Shown here piece by piece: positions 1 to 9,213 of a stretch of 64,000 bases of DNA. Both the position numbers and the translations under genes were made by a program. Source of the DNA: Akkermansia sp. (GTDB taxonomy: Bacteria > Verrucomicrobiota > Verrucomicrobiia > Verrucomicrobiales > Akkermansiaceae); the NCBI GenBank assembly GCA_017435505.1, contig JAFSEZ010000023.1, positions 43,565 through 107,564 on the forward strand. The letters are read 5' to 3'. A model generated the notes under the pieces. The model saw nothing but the letters and a program-made list of their open reading frames with translations, was not told the origin of the DNA and ran no database searches. Each line of letters opens with the position of its first letter. The first letter of the stretch is position 1.

Positions 1-16
1 ACGCGCGGCACACGCA

Positions 17-22
17 TAGAAT
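17..22 (+). promoter_or_regulatory. -10 box of the metal ABC operon
   Basis: TAGAAT matches the -10 consensus at 5 of 6 bases. It is followed by exactly six bases and then the ATG at 29, so the predicted first transcribed base is the A of the start codon. The matching -35 would lie outside the window. This layout recurs at several genes here (see findings). Confidence 0.5.
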
Positions 23-28
23 GCACTC

Positions 29-919
29 ATGAGAATCGTTCTTACCCTGTGTCTTATCTTTGTGCTGGGCATGGTAGCCCAAGCAGCCCCTACAAAAGTA
101 GCAAGTCTGCACCCCTTGCTCAGCGAAATGGCAAGCTCGCTTGGTGGAGATAAGATTAAAGTAGTCAACTTATTCCCGGAGAACGGGAACTTGCACGATT
201 TCAGCCCTACCAGCGCGGAAGTATCAGCCGCAGTGGGAGCCAAGCTGCTGCTGGCCTGCGGCAAGGGCATAGAGCCTTATCTGGGGGATTTGAAAGACTC
301 TCTCAACACCAAGAGAACCCGAATTCTGGAATTGGGTGCAGATATCCCGGATGTCATGGTACCGGATGGCAGCCGCCCGGATCCCCACTGGTGGAACAGC
401 CCGGAGAACATGAAGAGAGCCTCCCGCACCCTCCTGATGGCACTGTGCGAAGCAGACCCGGCCAATAAAGCAACGTTTGAAGCAAACCAGAAGAAGTACG
501 CCGACAACATGGATCGCATGTTGAGCATGGGCAAAATGATTATGCGCCGCATACCGCAGGAACAGCGAGTTCTCGTAACAGCACACGCCGCCATGTGCCA
601 CTTCTGCCGGGATTTCAACTTCACCCCTATTCCCGTGCATGGCATTGCTATGGAAAGCGAAGGCGACACCGCTTCTCTGGCAAGGCTGATTGCCACCCTG
701 CGGGAGAAACAAATCAAGTGCATCTTTACCGAGGTAAACTCCTCCCCCAAAGCCTTGGACAACATCGCCCGCGAACTGGGCATCAAATCCCGTCCCTTGG
801 TCATGGATGGTATCTACCCCCGTATGAATACATACGAAAAAATGTTCTTATTCAACACGGGCATCATCGCATCGGGGTTGGCTCCGGCCAAGAAAAAGAA
901 TGCCGAGCAAGCAAAATAA
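29..919 (+). CDS. Zn/Mn-type ABC transporter substrate-binding protein (TroA/ZnuA family)
   Basis: Periplasmic metal-binding protein that captures a divalent cation, most likely Zn or Mn, for the ATPase and permease encoded just downstream. Residues 1-19 form a signal peptide with an AQA-A cleavage site. The family's metal ligands are visible as H56 (NLHDFSP), H120 (DPHWW), H186 (TAHAAMCHF) and D260 (MDGIYP). The His-rich acidic loop typical of ZnuA is absent, so the metal is not settled. At 296 aa it has normal length. The start follows a -10 box by six bases and has no Shine-Dalgarno. First gene of a four-gene operon. Confidence 0.9.
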   Translation: MRIVLTLCLIFVLGMVAQAAPTKVASLHPLLSEMASSLGGDKIKVVNLFPENGNLHDFSPTSAEVSAAVGAKLLLACGKGIEPYLGDLKDSLNTKRTRILELGADIPDVMVPDGSRPDPHWWNSPENMKRASRTLLMALCEADPANKATFEANQKKYADNMDRMLSMGKMIMRRIPQEQRVLVTAHAAMCHFCRDFNFTPIPVHGIAMESEGDTASLARLIATLREKQIKCIFTEVNSSPKALDNIARELGIKSRPLVMDGIYPRMNTYEKMFLFNTGIIASGLAPAKKKNAEQAK

Positions 920-922
920 AGC

Positions 923-1357
923 ATGACTCCCCTCACTCGTTTTCTCCTGACTCTGGTAGGGGTACTCCTTGCAGGAGTACCGCTGGTGTACCTTACCATG
1001 GCACCACGAGGGAGAGAAACACATGAGCAGGGAGCCCCACAACAGCAAACGCAATCCCTGCGCACGTTCCTGACACTTCGGTACACAGGCTCCCCCCATT
1101 CTGCCACGCTACGCCACGAAGATGAAGTCATCGCAGAATTAGCCCCGGCAACAAATTCCCCATACGAATGCTTTATTGACCTGCCGGCAGATACAAAATC
1201 AGCAGACATTGAGGTAGAAATCCATTGGCCGGAGAATTCCCCGGAAAACGCCGTAACGCTTACACTGGAACCCCAAGGTCGCCCGACCCGCACAGAAACA
1301 CAATGGACAGGCAGCAACGGTAGCCTGTTGCACAGCATTTTTTCACTCACATGGTAG
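923..1357 (+). CDS. Hypothetical membrane-anchored protein in the metal ABC operon
   Basis: Not recognised. The 144-aa protein has one N-terminal hydrophobic segment (about residues 5-27) that could be an uncleaved anchor or a signal peptide, followed by a polar domain rich in Thr, Pro and Glu, probably periplasmic. It starts three bases after the binding-protein stop and overlaps the ATPase gene by seven bases. It is therefore co-transcribed and probably translationally coupled, which suggests an accessory role in metal uptake. That role is inferred from position only. Confidence 0.6.
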   Translation: MTPLTRFLLTLVGVLLAGVPLVYLTMAPRGRETHEQGAPQQQTQSLRTFLTLRYTGSPHSATLRHEDEVIAELAPATNSPYECFIDLPADTKSADIEVEIHWPENSPENAVTLTLEPQGRPTRTETQWTGSNGSLLHSIFSLTW

Positions 1358-2133
1358 CAGAACATGATCACATCTGCTGGGGGGGCGGCGTGCATCACCA
1401 CGGGGGGCATACCCTCTCTGTGGCGGGGCTTTGCGTAAGCTACAGAAATGTAGAAGCCCTGCGGGATATTTCCTTTACCACCCATTGCGGACACACACTG
1501 GCACTCATGGGGCCTAATGGTGCCGGCAAATCCACCCTCATTCATGCTTTGGCCGGTTTGATTCCAATTCAAAGCGGCAGCATGCAGTGGAATGGCCTGG
1601 ATTTGTTGCAAACCCGCCACGAAATCGCTTTTGTGCCGCAGCGTTCTGCCGTGGATTGGCAATTTCCCATCACCGTGCGGCATTTGGTGGAAATGGGGCG
1701 CTACCCCACGCTGGGGCTCTGGAAGAAGCCAACTGCGCATGATGAGCACATCGTCAACAAAGCCTTAGAAACACTCCGCCTCACCGAACTGCAACATCGC
1801 CGTATCGGTGAACTCTCCGGCGGGCAGCAACAACGCGCTTTCCTTGCCCGCGCACTTGCCCAGGAAGCTCACATCTTGCTGCTGGATGAACCATTCACCG
1901 GTCTTGATGTACCCGGCATGCAATCCCTTGGGCACCAGCTTCGCCAACTGGCAGCAGAGGGGCGCCTCATCATCGCCTCTCACCACAACTTGGACAATGC
2001 CGCAGAACTGTTCGACCAAACCCTCCTGCTCAACAAAGTAGTCATCGGCTCCGGCGCTACAGCATCCGTGCTCACCCCCGACAATATTCACCGGGCATTT
2101 GGATTTCGCCCCCACAATACCCCCCAGGCATGA
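1351..2133 (+). CDS. Zn/Mn-type ABC transporter ATP-binding protein
   Basis: ATPase of the metal importer. Walker A GPNGAGKS is at residues 54-61, the signature LSGGQQQ at 155-161 and Walker B ILLLDEP at 175-181, with a downstream switch His in the SHHN stretch. The 260-aa length fits the ZnuC/MntB type. The first 20 residues are an unusual extension with six histidines (positions 5, 7, 15-17, 20), resembling a metal-binding tail. It overlaps the upstream gene by seven bases and shares ATGA with the permease gene. Confidence 0.92.
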   Translation: MVAEHDHICWGGGVHHHGGHTLSVAGLCVSYRNVEALRDISFTTHCGHTLALMGPNGAGKSTLIHALAGLIPIQSGSMQWNGLDLLQTRHEIAFVPQRSAVDWQFPITVRHLVEMGRYPTLGLWKKPTAHDEHIVNKALETLRLTELQHRRIGELSGGQQQRAFLARALAQEAHILLLDEPFTGLDVPGMQSLGHQLRQLAAEGRLIIASHHNLDNAAELFDQTLLLNKVVIGSGATASVLTPDNIHRAFGFRPHNTPQA

Positions 2134-2993
2134 ATGAATTTCTCCAATTTTTAGCAGAGCCCATCGCCCAACGCAGCTTGTGGGCCTGCGGAGTCATCGG
2201 CTTTTCCAATGGCTTTGTGAGTGCGCTGGTTGTGCTGCGAAAATCCTCCCTGCAAATCGGCACCATCTCCTGTGCCTTGCTACCGGGGATAGCATTGGCC
2301 ATACTACTGTTTGGCTTGCTACAGCTGAGCATCTTGTTGGGTGCGGTTATGGCCGGTCTGCTGGTGGGGCTCGGCTCGCTCTTTCTCTCCCGGACCTCGC
2401 GCATTGATCACGATGCCGCGCTCTCCATCCTCCATGCTACGGCCTTTGCCATCGGATACATCATCCTCATTCGCTTGGGATTACAGCAAAAGGTGGACGA
2501 TTGGCTCTTTGGCAACATCATGAGTATGGGTAATGCAGATTTATGGATTTCCTATGCCGTGAGCGCCATTGCCATCCTTTCCATCACGGCCTTGCATCGG
2601 CCCCTTCTCATCTATCTTTTTGATCCCCGCGCCGCAGCCACCATGGGCATTCCCACGAGAGCCCTGAGCTATGGCATCTTTACCCTGATTATCTTGGTTC
2701 TAGTCTCATCTCTGCAAGCGGTGGGGGCCTTTCTCACTCTCGGTTTGTTGGTAGCCCCGGCGGCTACCATGTACCTGCTTACAGACAAAGCCTCGGCCCT
2801 GTTCTGGGGTGGCGGTCTCATCGGCGGGCTCGGTTCCATCCTAGCCTTTTTCCTCTCCTACCCCATGGAATGGCACTTAGGTGCCACCATCATCGTGGTC
2901 ATGGGTTCAATCTTCCTGCTGGCCTATATCTTTTCCCCTAAGCACGGTGTCATCTTCAAAAATCGCCAAAGAAACAGGAAAAACAAGGCATGA
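2130..2993 (+). CDS. Zn/Mn-type ABC transporter permease
   Basis: Inner-membrane channel subunit of the metal importer (ABC-3 family: ZnuB, MntC, TroC). The 287-aa protein is almost entirely hydrophobic with about eight or nine predicted membrane segments. The family's conserved region near GAFLTLGLLVAPAA is present around residue 200. Its ATGA start overlaps the ATPase stop, indicating coupled translation. No terminator is visible between it and the pseudopilin gene 34 bases downstream. Confidence 0.9.
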   Translation: MNEFLQFLAEPIAQRSLWACGVIGFSNGFVSALVVLRKSSLQIGTISCALLPGIALAILLFGLLQLSILLGAVMAGLLVGLGSLFLSRTSRIDHDAALSILHATAFAIGYIILIRLGLQQKVDDWLFGNIMSMGNADLWISYAVSAIAILSITALHRPLLIYLFDPRAAATMGIPTRALSYGIFTLIILVLVSSLQAVGAFLTLGLLVAPAATMYLLTDKASALFWGGGLIGGLGSILAFFLSYPMEWHLGATIIVVMGSIFLLAYIFSPKHGVIFKNRQRNRKNKA

Positions 2994-3027
2994 TGCAGCA
3001 TTTCTGCTTGCTCTACAGGGGGGCAAC

Positions 3028-3741
3028 ATGGTAGTATACGTGCGTATGGACACCTCCTATATCTCTCACCGCAGCAAGGGTTTCACCCTCATCGAACTCA
3101 TCGTTGTGATTGCTATCTTGGCTACCTTGGCCAGCATTGCATATCCTGCATACATGTCATTCATGGATGATGCCAAGCGCACCTCCTCGGCCAAAACATG
3201 TGCCGACATTGTGGAAGCTGTCACTCGTTTCCGTACCGACAACAATGGCATGCTCCCCTACGTTGTTGATGCTGTGAAGCCGGACAAGAATGACCAAATC
3301 TTCCTCAAAACAGCGGATGGTGAAGATGCAGACATGCTCAAGATTCTCACCAACAACGAGGATGATGAAGACAACCGCGTCAACTCCCTCAAGGAATTCT
3401 ACCTGAAATCCACGGAAGTAGAAGAACCGGTAGATGGTCTCTACACCAACCCCAACAATGGCGAACTTGGTCTGTATGACCCCTGGGGCAACCCCTACTA
3501 TGTCGTCCTTTGCGAAGAGGAAGAAGGATGCCTTGATCCTTTCGCATCCCGCAAGAAGCGTCTGCGCAACAAGCCTTGCATTGTATATGGTCTGGGGCCG
3601 GATGGTCTTGGCGTTGCCCCCACCGGCAAGGTAGGCAAAAAAGACAAAGCAGCCAGCAAAGAAGATGCTGAAATTGCTGCAGAAGAAGCTGCCGATGCTA
3701 TCCTGGACAACGTATACTCTTGGAAAAAAGTTAGCAAATAA
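3028..3741 (+). CDS. Type II secretion/type IV pilin-like pseudopilin
   Basis: Protein of 237 aa with a prepilin signal: G18 followed by FTLIELIVVIAI, i.e. a prepilin-peptidase site after Gly and Glu at mature position 5, then a hydrophobic helix. The rest resembles GspG-like pseudopilins, including a DPWGNPYY motif. The reading frame stays open upstream into the permease gene, but ATG 3028 has a purine-rich AGGGGGG six bases upstream and gives a sensible leader. ATG 3046 is an alternative giving a 12-residue leader. No other secretion or pilus gene is in the window, so its apparatus lies elsewhere. The aroG start follows its stop directly. Confidence 0.8.
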   Translation: MVVYVRMDTSYISHRSKGFTLIELIVVIAILATLASIAYPAYMSFMDDAKRTSSAKTCADIVEAVTRFRTDNNGMLPYVVDAVKPDKNDQIFLKTADGEDADMLKILTNNEDDEDNRVNSLKEFYLKSTEVEEPVDGLYTNPNNGELGLYDPWGNPYYVVLCEEEEGCLDPFASRKKRLRNKPCIVYGLGPDGLGVAPTGKVGKKDKAASKEDAEIAAEEAADAILDNVYSWKKVSK

Positions 3742-4803
3742 ATGAATCCATTCATCACAGATGACGTACGCATCACGGACATACGTCCGCTGATATCGCC
3801 GGCCATTCTCATGCAGGATTTTCCTGCAAGTGCAGAAGCTTCCAAGATGGTGTATGACACCCGCGAAGCAGTGCGCCGCATTCTCAAGAAAGAAGATGAC
3901 CGCTTGGCGGTGATGGTGGGGCCCTGCTCCATCCACGACACAGTAGCGGCCATTGACTACGCCGGCAGATTGGCCTCCATACGCGAAAAATATGAAAAGG
4001 AGCTCCTGCTCATCATGCGCGTATACTTTGAGAAACCGCGTACGACTGTGGGCTGGAAAGGGCTCATCAACGATCCGTTCATGGATGAGTCCTACAACAT
4101 CAACAGCGGGCTGCGCATAGCCCGCGGCCTCCTGCTCCGCCTTTCGGAAATGGGTGTACCCGCCGCTACGGAATTTCTGGATGTTATCACCCCGCAATAC
4201 ATCAGCGACCTAATCGTGTGGGGAGCCATCGGCGCACGTACCACAGAAAGTCAGGTTCACCGCGAGCTGGCAAGTGGCCTCAGTATGCCCATCGGCTTCA
4301 AAAACGGCACCACCGGATGCGTGCAAATTGCAGTGGACGGCATTGTATCCTCTGCACACCCGCACTGCTTCCTCTCCGTTACGAAACAAGGCGTTTCCGC
4401 CATTGTTTCCACCTCCGGTAACGATAGCTGCCATGTCATCCTGCGTGGCTCCACCCAAGGTACCAACTACAGCAGCGAGCATGTAAAACAAGTGTGGGAG
4501 GTTCAGCAAAAAGCCAACATAAGCAACCGCATCATGATTGATTGCTCCCACGGCAACAGCCACAAAAAGTGGCAGGAGCAAGCCAACGTGGCAGCCAACA
4601 TAGCAGCACAACTTGCGGCAGGAGAGGATAACATCGGGGCTGTGATGATTGAAAGCAACATCAACTCCGGCAACCAAAAATGCGTGCAACCTCTGCAATA
4701 CGGTGTCAGCATCACCGATGCCTGCGTGGATTGGGATGGCACGCTGAGCATCCTTGATACTCTGGCTGAGGGTGTGCGAGCTCGCCGAGCCGCAAAAGCC
4801 TAA
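3742..4803 (+). CDS. aroG: 3-deoxy-7-phosphoheptulonate (DAHP) synthase, class I
   Basis: First step of the shikimate pathway: condenses phosphoenolpyruvate and erythrose 4-phosphate. The 353-aa length equals the AroF/G/H type of enterobacteria. The substrate/metal motif PCSIHD is at residues 61-66, and RVYFEKPRTTVGWKG, GARTTESQ and DCSHGNS follow in the expected order. Which aromatic amino acid inhibits it cannot be read from the sequence. The ATG abuts the pseudopilin stop with no gap. A strong hairpin follows at 4830-4867. Confidence 0.93.
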   Translation: MNPFITDDVRITDIRPLISPAILMQDFPASAEASKMVYDTREAVRRILKKEDDRLAVMVGPCSIHDTVAAIDYAGRLASIREKYEKELLLIMRVYFEKPRTTVGWKGLINDPFMDESYNINSGLRIARGLLLRLSEMGVPAATEFLDVITPQYISDLIVWGAIGARTTESQVHRELASGLSMPIGFKNGTTGCVQIAVDGIVSSAHPHCFLSVTKQGVSAIVSTSGNDSCHVILRGSTQGTNYSSEHVKQVWEVQQKANISNRIMIDCSHGNSHKKWQEQANVAANIAAQLAAGEDNIGAVMIESNINSGNQKCVQPLQYGVSITDACVDWDGTLSILDTLAEGVRARRAAKA

Positions 4804-4829
4804 CACTTCATATCGCTTAAGCGACTTTC

Positions 4830-4867
4830 ATCAAAGCCCCCGCCGCAAACGCGCCGGGGGCTTTGAT
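4830..4867 (+). terminator. Hairpin after aroG
   Basis: Perfect 13-bp inverted repeat (ATCAAAGCCCCCG and its complement) with a 12-base loop. There is no long T-run after it, so termination may be only partly intrinsic. Confidence 0.65.
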
Positions 4868-4911
4868 TGTAAGCGCGTAATACCCAAGTAATACAAAACA
4901 TCACTTCTCTA

Positions 4912-4940
4912 TTGACAAGAAGATAGCTCTTTCCTATAAT
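4912..4940 (+). promoter_or_regulatory. Perfect-consensus sigma-70 promoter for the MBOAT operon
   Basis: TTGACA at 4912-4917, a 17-bp spacer and TATAAT at 4935-4940. Predicted start near 4947 leaves a leader of only about 14 bases before ATG 4961, with no Shine-Dalgarno. Confidence 0.85.
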
Positions 4941-4960
4941 CTGCGCGCCCGCACTTATTC

Positions 4961-6400
4961 ATGAATTTCGTAACACTCAGCTTTGTTCTGTTTTTTCTGC
5001 CGGTTCTATTCCTAGGCTGGGGAGTGCGCCGCTTTTGCGGGATCTACAAGTGGTTTCTTGTGGCAGCAGGTCTGGTATTCTACGGCTGCGCAGGCCCTGT
5101 CTATCTTTCCTTGCTGCTGGGCATAGCTACATTGAACTGGGGCACGGCTGCCCTCTTGCCCAAACTATCGGATATGGGGCGCAAAGGGCTCATCGGCTTC
5201 AATGTTACGCTACATATCCTGATTCTGGCATATTTCAAATACTATGAGTTCCTGATACTCAGCCTCATATCCATGGCAGGTCTGGCAGGATGGGACTTTT
5301 CCTTCCTCTTTTCTGATTCACTGGCAGATATTGTACTGCCGGTCGGCCTTTCTTTCTATACGTTCCAGGGCCTTTCATACAGCATCGATCACTACCGCAA
5401 CAAAGAGCTTGCACCGCGTAGCTTCATGGATGTGCTGGCCTATATTTCTTTCTTTCCCACTGTCCTTTCCGGCCCCATCCTGCGCGAGAAAGACTTTTTC
5501 CCGCAGTTGGAGCAAAAGAGAGTTGCCGAAGGCTCCGACTTCACAGAAGGCATGGCCTACATCATCAGCGGCTTGTTCAAAAAGGTGGTCTTGGCATCCT
5601 ACCTTTCCGAACACATTGTAGATGGGGTATTCACCTCACCGCAAGATTACAGCTCAGCCGCCGTTCTCGTGGGTGTGTACGCATACACCATCCAAATTTT
5701 CTGTGATTTCTCCGGGTACACAGATCTGGCTATCGGTGTAGCACGCCTCATGGGCTTCCGTCTGCCGCCGAACTTCAAAGCCCCGTACATGGCAACGGAT
5801 TTGCAGGAATTCTGGCACCGCTGGCACATCACGCTCTCCACCTGGCTGCGAGACTATCTCTACATCCCCATGGGCGGCAGCCGGAAAGGGAACCGCTACG
5901 TCAACCTGTTCATGACGATGCTCATTGGCGGCATGTGGCACGGCAGCGGCCTCACGTTCCTCATCTGGGGGGCACTACACGGATTAGGTTTGGCCGTGGT
6001 ACATGGTTTCAAGAAGCTACAAAAGCTGGTGGTGGGGGAATCTCGCGTACCCTGCTGGCTGGGGGTGCCTTGTAAACTACTCTCTTGGGTCATTACCATA
6101 CATTTCATTGCGCTGCTGTGGATTTTCTTCCGCGCAGAAAGTTGGGAAAGCGCGGTACAGGTCATCGACCGCATGCGTGCGCTGGATGTACAAGGCAACG
6201 GATTCTCGCTGATGGTCATTCTCGCCATCGTGTGCGGACTCGTCATACAATGGATAGGCCCCGGCCTTTACAGGTGGTTCACCGCCTTGCAGTCTCGCTT
6301 ACCGTGGGTACTGCAAGCCATTGTCGTTGCCCTTCTCTGTGGGCTTATCATGAACATGGGGCCGGATGGCACCCTGCCGTTCATCTACTTTAACTTCTGA
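4961..6400 (+). CDS. MBOAT family membrane O-acyltransferase (AlgI/DltB-like)
   Basis: Polytopic membrane protein of 479 aa that passes acyl groups, probably acetyl, across the inner membrane for transfer to an exported polymer. The MBOAT signature is clear: HRWH at 286-289, then STWLRDYLYIPMGG, then the presumed catalytic His327 in GGMWHGSG. Length and about a dozen hydrophobic segments fit AlgI. Two SGNH-hydrolase genes follow in the same operon, as in alginate and peptidoglycan acetylation systems (AlgI/AlgJ, PatA/PatB). The acceptor polymer is unknown; no polysaccharide synthase is nearby. Confidence 0.9.
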   Translation: MNFVTLSFVLFFLPVLFLGWGVRRFCGIYKWFLVAAGLVFYGCAGPVYLSLLLGIATLNWGTAALLPKLSDMGRKGLIGFNVTLHILILAYFKYYEFLILSLISMAGLAGWDFSFLFSDSLADIVLPVGLSFYTFQGLSYSIDHYRNKELAPRSFMDVLAYISFFPTVLSGPILREKDFFPQLEQKRVAEGSDFTEGMAYIISGLFKKVVLASYLSEHIVDGVFTSPQDYSSAAVLVGVYAYTIQIFCDFSGYTDLAIGVARLMGFRLPPNFKAPYMATDLQEFWHRWHITLSTWLRDYLYIPMGGSRKGNRYVNLFMTMLIGGMWHGSGLTFLIWGALHGLGLAVVHGFKKLQKLVVGESRVPCWLGVPCKLLSWVITIHFIALLWIFFRAESWESAVQVIDRMRALDVQGNGFSLMVILAIVCGLVIQWIGPGLYRWFTALQSRLPWVLQAIVVALLCGLIMNMGPDGTLPFIYFNF

Positions 6401-6412
6401 TAAACGCCGCGC

Positions 6413-7891
6413 ATGAACTCACGCTTTCCAAACGCCCTGAAATTGAGTCTGGCCACACTCTTGGTCGGCGGCGTGTATGTTCTGCAAAACGCAGAGCACT
6501 ATGCAACCAAGATCATCGACACCGCCCTTCCCGGCGCAGAAGACGCAGCACACTGGCTCACCATCGCCTCAGAATACACCGGCCTGACTGAATGGAACAC
6601 AGCCCAGCGCACGTGGCTTGAAAAGTGGATTGCTCTCGGCAACGGAGAAACAGAAGAAGACGAGACCTACCATTCGGAAGATGAGGTAGATACCGAAGAA
6701 CCGGAACAGCCGGTTACCCCACCGGAAGAACCGGAGCCGGCTACCCCACAGCCCCCCCAACCGGGACCCGTTGAGCCGGTCGCAGAGCCGCTCGCCCAAG
6801 AGGCCGTCATCCCCTCGGACGATGAGACGGATCCACAACCTGCACCGGGGCACGATGCCCCTGAGCCACCTGCACCGCTGCTCGACACAGAGGCCTCGCC
6901 ATTCACCACAGCGGAACCGCTGCCGTGGCCTCCGGCTCCGCAGCAAACGGAACCGTCCATGGTAGATGTCATCCAGCCTACTCCTCCGCCCGCGCCCCCG
7001 CTGGAAGATGTGAGTGAGCCGGATTCTGCCCCCACACCCATTCCCGGAGCGGAGCAACCGCTTGCAGATACCGATAATACGGACGCGACAACAGAACCCA
7101 CGCCCCCGGTGGAAATTCCCAAACAAGCCCCCCCCGTGCGCTGCAAAGTTGTGCTCATGGGCGATTCCCTCATGGAAGATTTGGGGCCCCGCACCCACCG
7201 CCGACTCAACCACCGCAAGGGTCTGCAATTCATCCTTTCTGCCAAATATTCCACCGGTCTCTGCCGCTCGGACTTCTTTGACTGGCCGGCTCACATGCGT
7301 GAAGTTTTGGCAGAGCACAAACCGGATTTTCTCGTTGTCTTCATAGGAGCCAACGATGGTCAACCCATCAAACACGGCAACACATATGTGCCTACAGGCG
7401 GCTCACAGTGGTCCGAAGTTTATGGGCAAAAAATGCAAGAAATTATCGACATTGCCAAGGAACACGGCACCAAAGTCATTTGGATAGGCCTCCCCGTCAT
7501 GGGCAAATATATGCGTTTGCTGGCAGAGACTACCCGTACCCAGAAAGAATATTGCACACGCACAGGTATTCCCTATGTTGATAGCAATGAGACTTTTGCA
7601 GATGCCAATGGAGGGTTCATGGCTTTCCGCAAAGATGCCAACGGCAAGATTATGCGTCTGCGCCGCCAAGACAAAGTACACCTTTCCCCCGAAGGCAACC
7701 ACGCACTCATTAATCAGCTGGTTCCGGTGTTAGAGAAAAATTTGGCAGAATTCAGCGTAACCCACCCCGAACGGTGTCTCACCGATGAGGAGGCAAAGAA
7801 AACGGCTCCCGCGCCACTTGTTGTCACGGTCAAATACAAACCGTCTACACACAGAGAATCTACCCGAAAGAAAAAACGCAAGAACAAATGA
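6413..7891 (+). CDS. Membrane-anchored SGNH hydrolase with Pro/Glu-rich stalk (DUF459-like)
   Basis: Protein of 492 aa. An N-terminal hydrophobic segment (about 8-26) acts as signal or anchor; residues 75-240 are a low-complexity Pro/Glu/Thr stalk; residues 243-460 are an SGNH/GDSL domain. Catalytic candidates are S252 in GDSLMED, N in GANDG, and D420 with H423 in DKVHLSPEGN. A basic tail ends the protein. As partner of the MBOAT gene 12 bases upstream, it probably transfers or removes acyl groups on the outer face. The stalk would let the domain reach across the periplasm. It overlaps the next gene by ATGA. Confidence 0.82.
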   Translation: MNSRFPNALKLSLATLLVGGVYVLQNAEHYATKIIDTALPGAEDAAHWLTIASEYTGLTEWNTAQRTWLEKWIALGNGETEEDETYHSEDEVDTEEPEQPVTPPEEPEPATPQPPQPGPVEPVAEPLAQEAVIPSDDETDPQPAPGHDAPEPPAPLLDTEASPFTTAEPLPWPPAPQQTEPSMVDVIQPTPPPAPPLEDVSEPDSAPTPIPGAEQPLADTDNTDATTEPTPPVEIPKQAPPVRCKVVLMGDSLMEDLGPRTHRRLNHRKGLQFILSAKYSTGLCRSDFFDWPAHMREVLAEHKPDFLVVFIGANDGQPIKHGNTYVPTGGSQWSEVYGQKMQEIIDIAKEHGTKVIWIGLPVMGKYMRLLAETTRTQKEYCTRTGIPYVDSNETFADANGGFMAFRKDANGKIMRLRRQDKVHLSPEGNHALINQLVPVLEKNLAEFSVTHPERCLTDEEAKKTAPAPLVVTVKYKPSTHRESTRKKKRKNK

Positions 7892-8739
7892 ACAAAATCC
7901 GAACAGCTCTGATAGGGCTCATGCTCCTTTGCTCCACGCCCCTGACACAGGCCGCAGAAATCACCCGCACCTTGGTACGCGAGGGTGAAGGGTGCATACA
8001 AAAACCGACCCGAGTTCTCCTCACGGGAGATTCGCTTATGGCCGGCATGGGGCCACAGCTGAAACGCGCACTGGATGGCTACGAGAATCTGACCCTAATT
8101 CCCATCGGCAAAGGTTCGACAGGTCTTGCCCGCCCGGATTTCTACAACTGGCCCAAGGTGCTGGAGCAGAATATGATTGCCCACAAACCGCATATTGTTG
8201 TCATGTGGATTGGCACCAACGACACTCAGAATATCTACAACATGCCCGAGGCCGGCGAGCCCCTCTCCCCCTCTTGGAAAAAAGCATACTACAAAAAGCT
8301 TGTTGAAATCTTCCAAATTGTTCGCAAACACAAGGCAACACTCATCATGATGAGTCCCCCTGTGATGAGCAAACAGCCATTTGACACGAAACTATCAGCC
8401 ATCACAAACCTCATGTCGTGGACCTGCAAGAAAAATGGTGCCTACTTCCTGAACATGCGCCCCACCTTGGCCGACCGCAATGGCAGATACCTGCACAGAG
8501 TAACGATGGAAAATGGCAAAACAGCCAATATCCGCACCCCGGATCGCATCCATATCACGGCAGATGGCAACATCCTGGTGATGGATCACCTCCTGCCCTG
8601 TCTCTCTGCCTGCCTGCCCGGCAACAAGTTGCAACGCCGCGTAGCATCCAAAACACGCCGATACTATAATAGCAACCGGGGGAGCCAAAGCATCTACGGC
8701 AATGCGTCCACACCGCATAGCCCGAGTGCTTTTCGCTAA
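7888..8739 (+). CDS. Secreted SGNH hydrolase (DUF459-like), paralogue of the preceding gene
   Basis: A 283-aa protein with a signal peptide ending near TQAA (20-23) and one SGNH domain. Catalytic candidates are S49 in LTGDSLM, N in GTNDTQ, and D219/H222 in [11 protein letters not shown]. It resembles the SGNH domain of the upstream protein but lacks the stalk, so the two likely arose by duplication and may act on different sites or steps. Translational coupling by ATGA overlap makes it the third gene of the MBOAT operon. Confidence 0.82.
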   Translation: MNKIRTALIGLMLLCSTPLTQAAEITRTLVREGEGCIQKPTRVLLTGDSLMAGMGPQLKRALDGYENLTLIPIGKGSTGLARPDFYNWPKVLEQNMIAHKPHIVVMWIGTNDTQNIYNMPEAGEPLSPSWKKAYYKKLVEIFQIVRKHKATLIMMSPPVMSKQPFDTKLSAITNLMSWTCKKNGAYFLNMRPTLADRNGRYLHRVTMENGKTANIRTPDRIHITADGNILVMDHLLPCLSACLPGNKLQRRVASKTRRYYNSNRGSQSIYGNASTPHSPSAFR

Positions 8740-8786
8740 AGTTCGGCATTGACAACTCTGCCAAACTGTGGCAGCATACAGTTGCT

Positions 8787-9206
8787 ATGCTGAAAGGAAT
8801 TTCCCCCGTCATATCTCCGTCCTTGCTCAAAATCATGGCCGAAATGGGCCATGGAGATGAGATTGTACTCTCCGATGCTCACTTCCCCGGGCATACTTTC
8901 AACTCCACAGTTGTACGAGCAGACGGCATCGGAGTAGATGCGCTGTTGGCCGGCATGATTCCGCTGTTCGAGCTGGATTGCTACGCCACCCCCGTCATCA
9001 TGATGGAAGCTGTACCCGGTGATACGCTCGACCCGGCGGTAGAAGAAAAATACCGCAAAGCCATGGGGTACACGGGTGAAATTGAGCGCATGGAGCGCTA
9101 TGCTTTCTACGAACGGGCAAAACAGGCCTACGCCGTTGTCGTGAGTGGAGAAACCGCCAAGTACGGCAACATCATCCTCAAAAAAGGCGTCACGCCCATT
9201 GCCTGA
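8787..9206 (+). CDS. fucU: RbsD/FucU family sugar mutarotase
   Basis: Interconverts anomers of a sugar, L-fucose in characterised FucU proteins. The 139-aa length and the N-terminal motif [17 protein letters not shown] (residues 20-36) are diagnostic; a YAF-YERAK stretch near the C-terminus also fits. Fucose mutarotation would suit a mucin-feeding gut bacterium, but no fucose kinase, isomerase or transporter is nearby. A TTGACA sits at 8749-8754 with no convincing -10 at normal spacing. Confidence 0.85.
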   Translation: MLKGISPVISPSLLKIMAEMGHGDEIVLSDAHFPGHTFNSTVVRADGIGVDALLAGMIPLFELDCYATPVIMMEAVPGDTLDPAVEEKYRKAMGYTGEIERMERYAFYERAKQAYAVVVSGETAKYGNIILKKGVTPIA

Positions 9207-9213
9207 GAGCTAC

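Noticed and set aside
2881..3027. 49-codon N-terminal extension of the pseudopilin
   Set aside because: It lies inside the permease gene and would bury the prepilin signal, which must be near the N-terminus.
8749..8780. Leaderless promoter for fucU
   Set aside because: TTGACA is present, but the only -10-like hexamers give a 20-22 bp spacer or match 3 of 6 bases, so it was not counted with the others.
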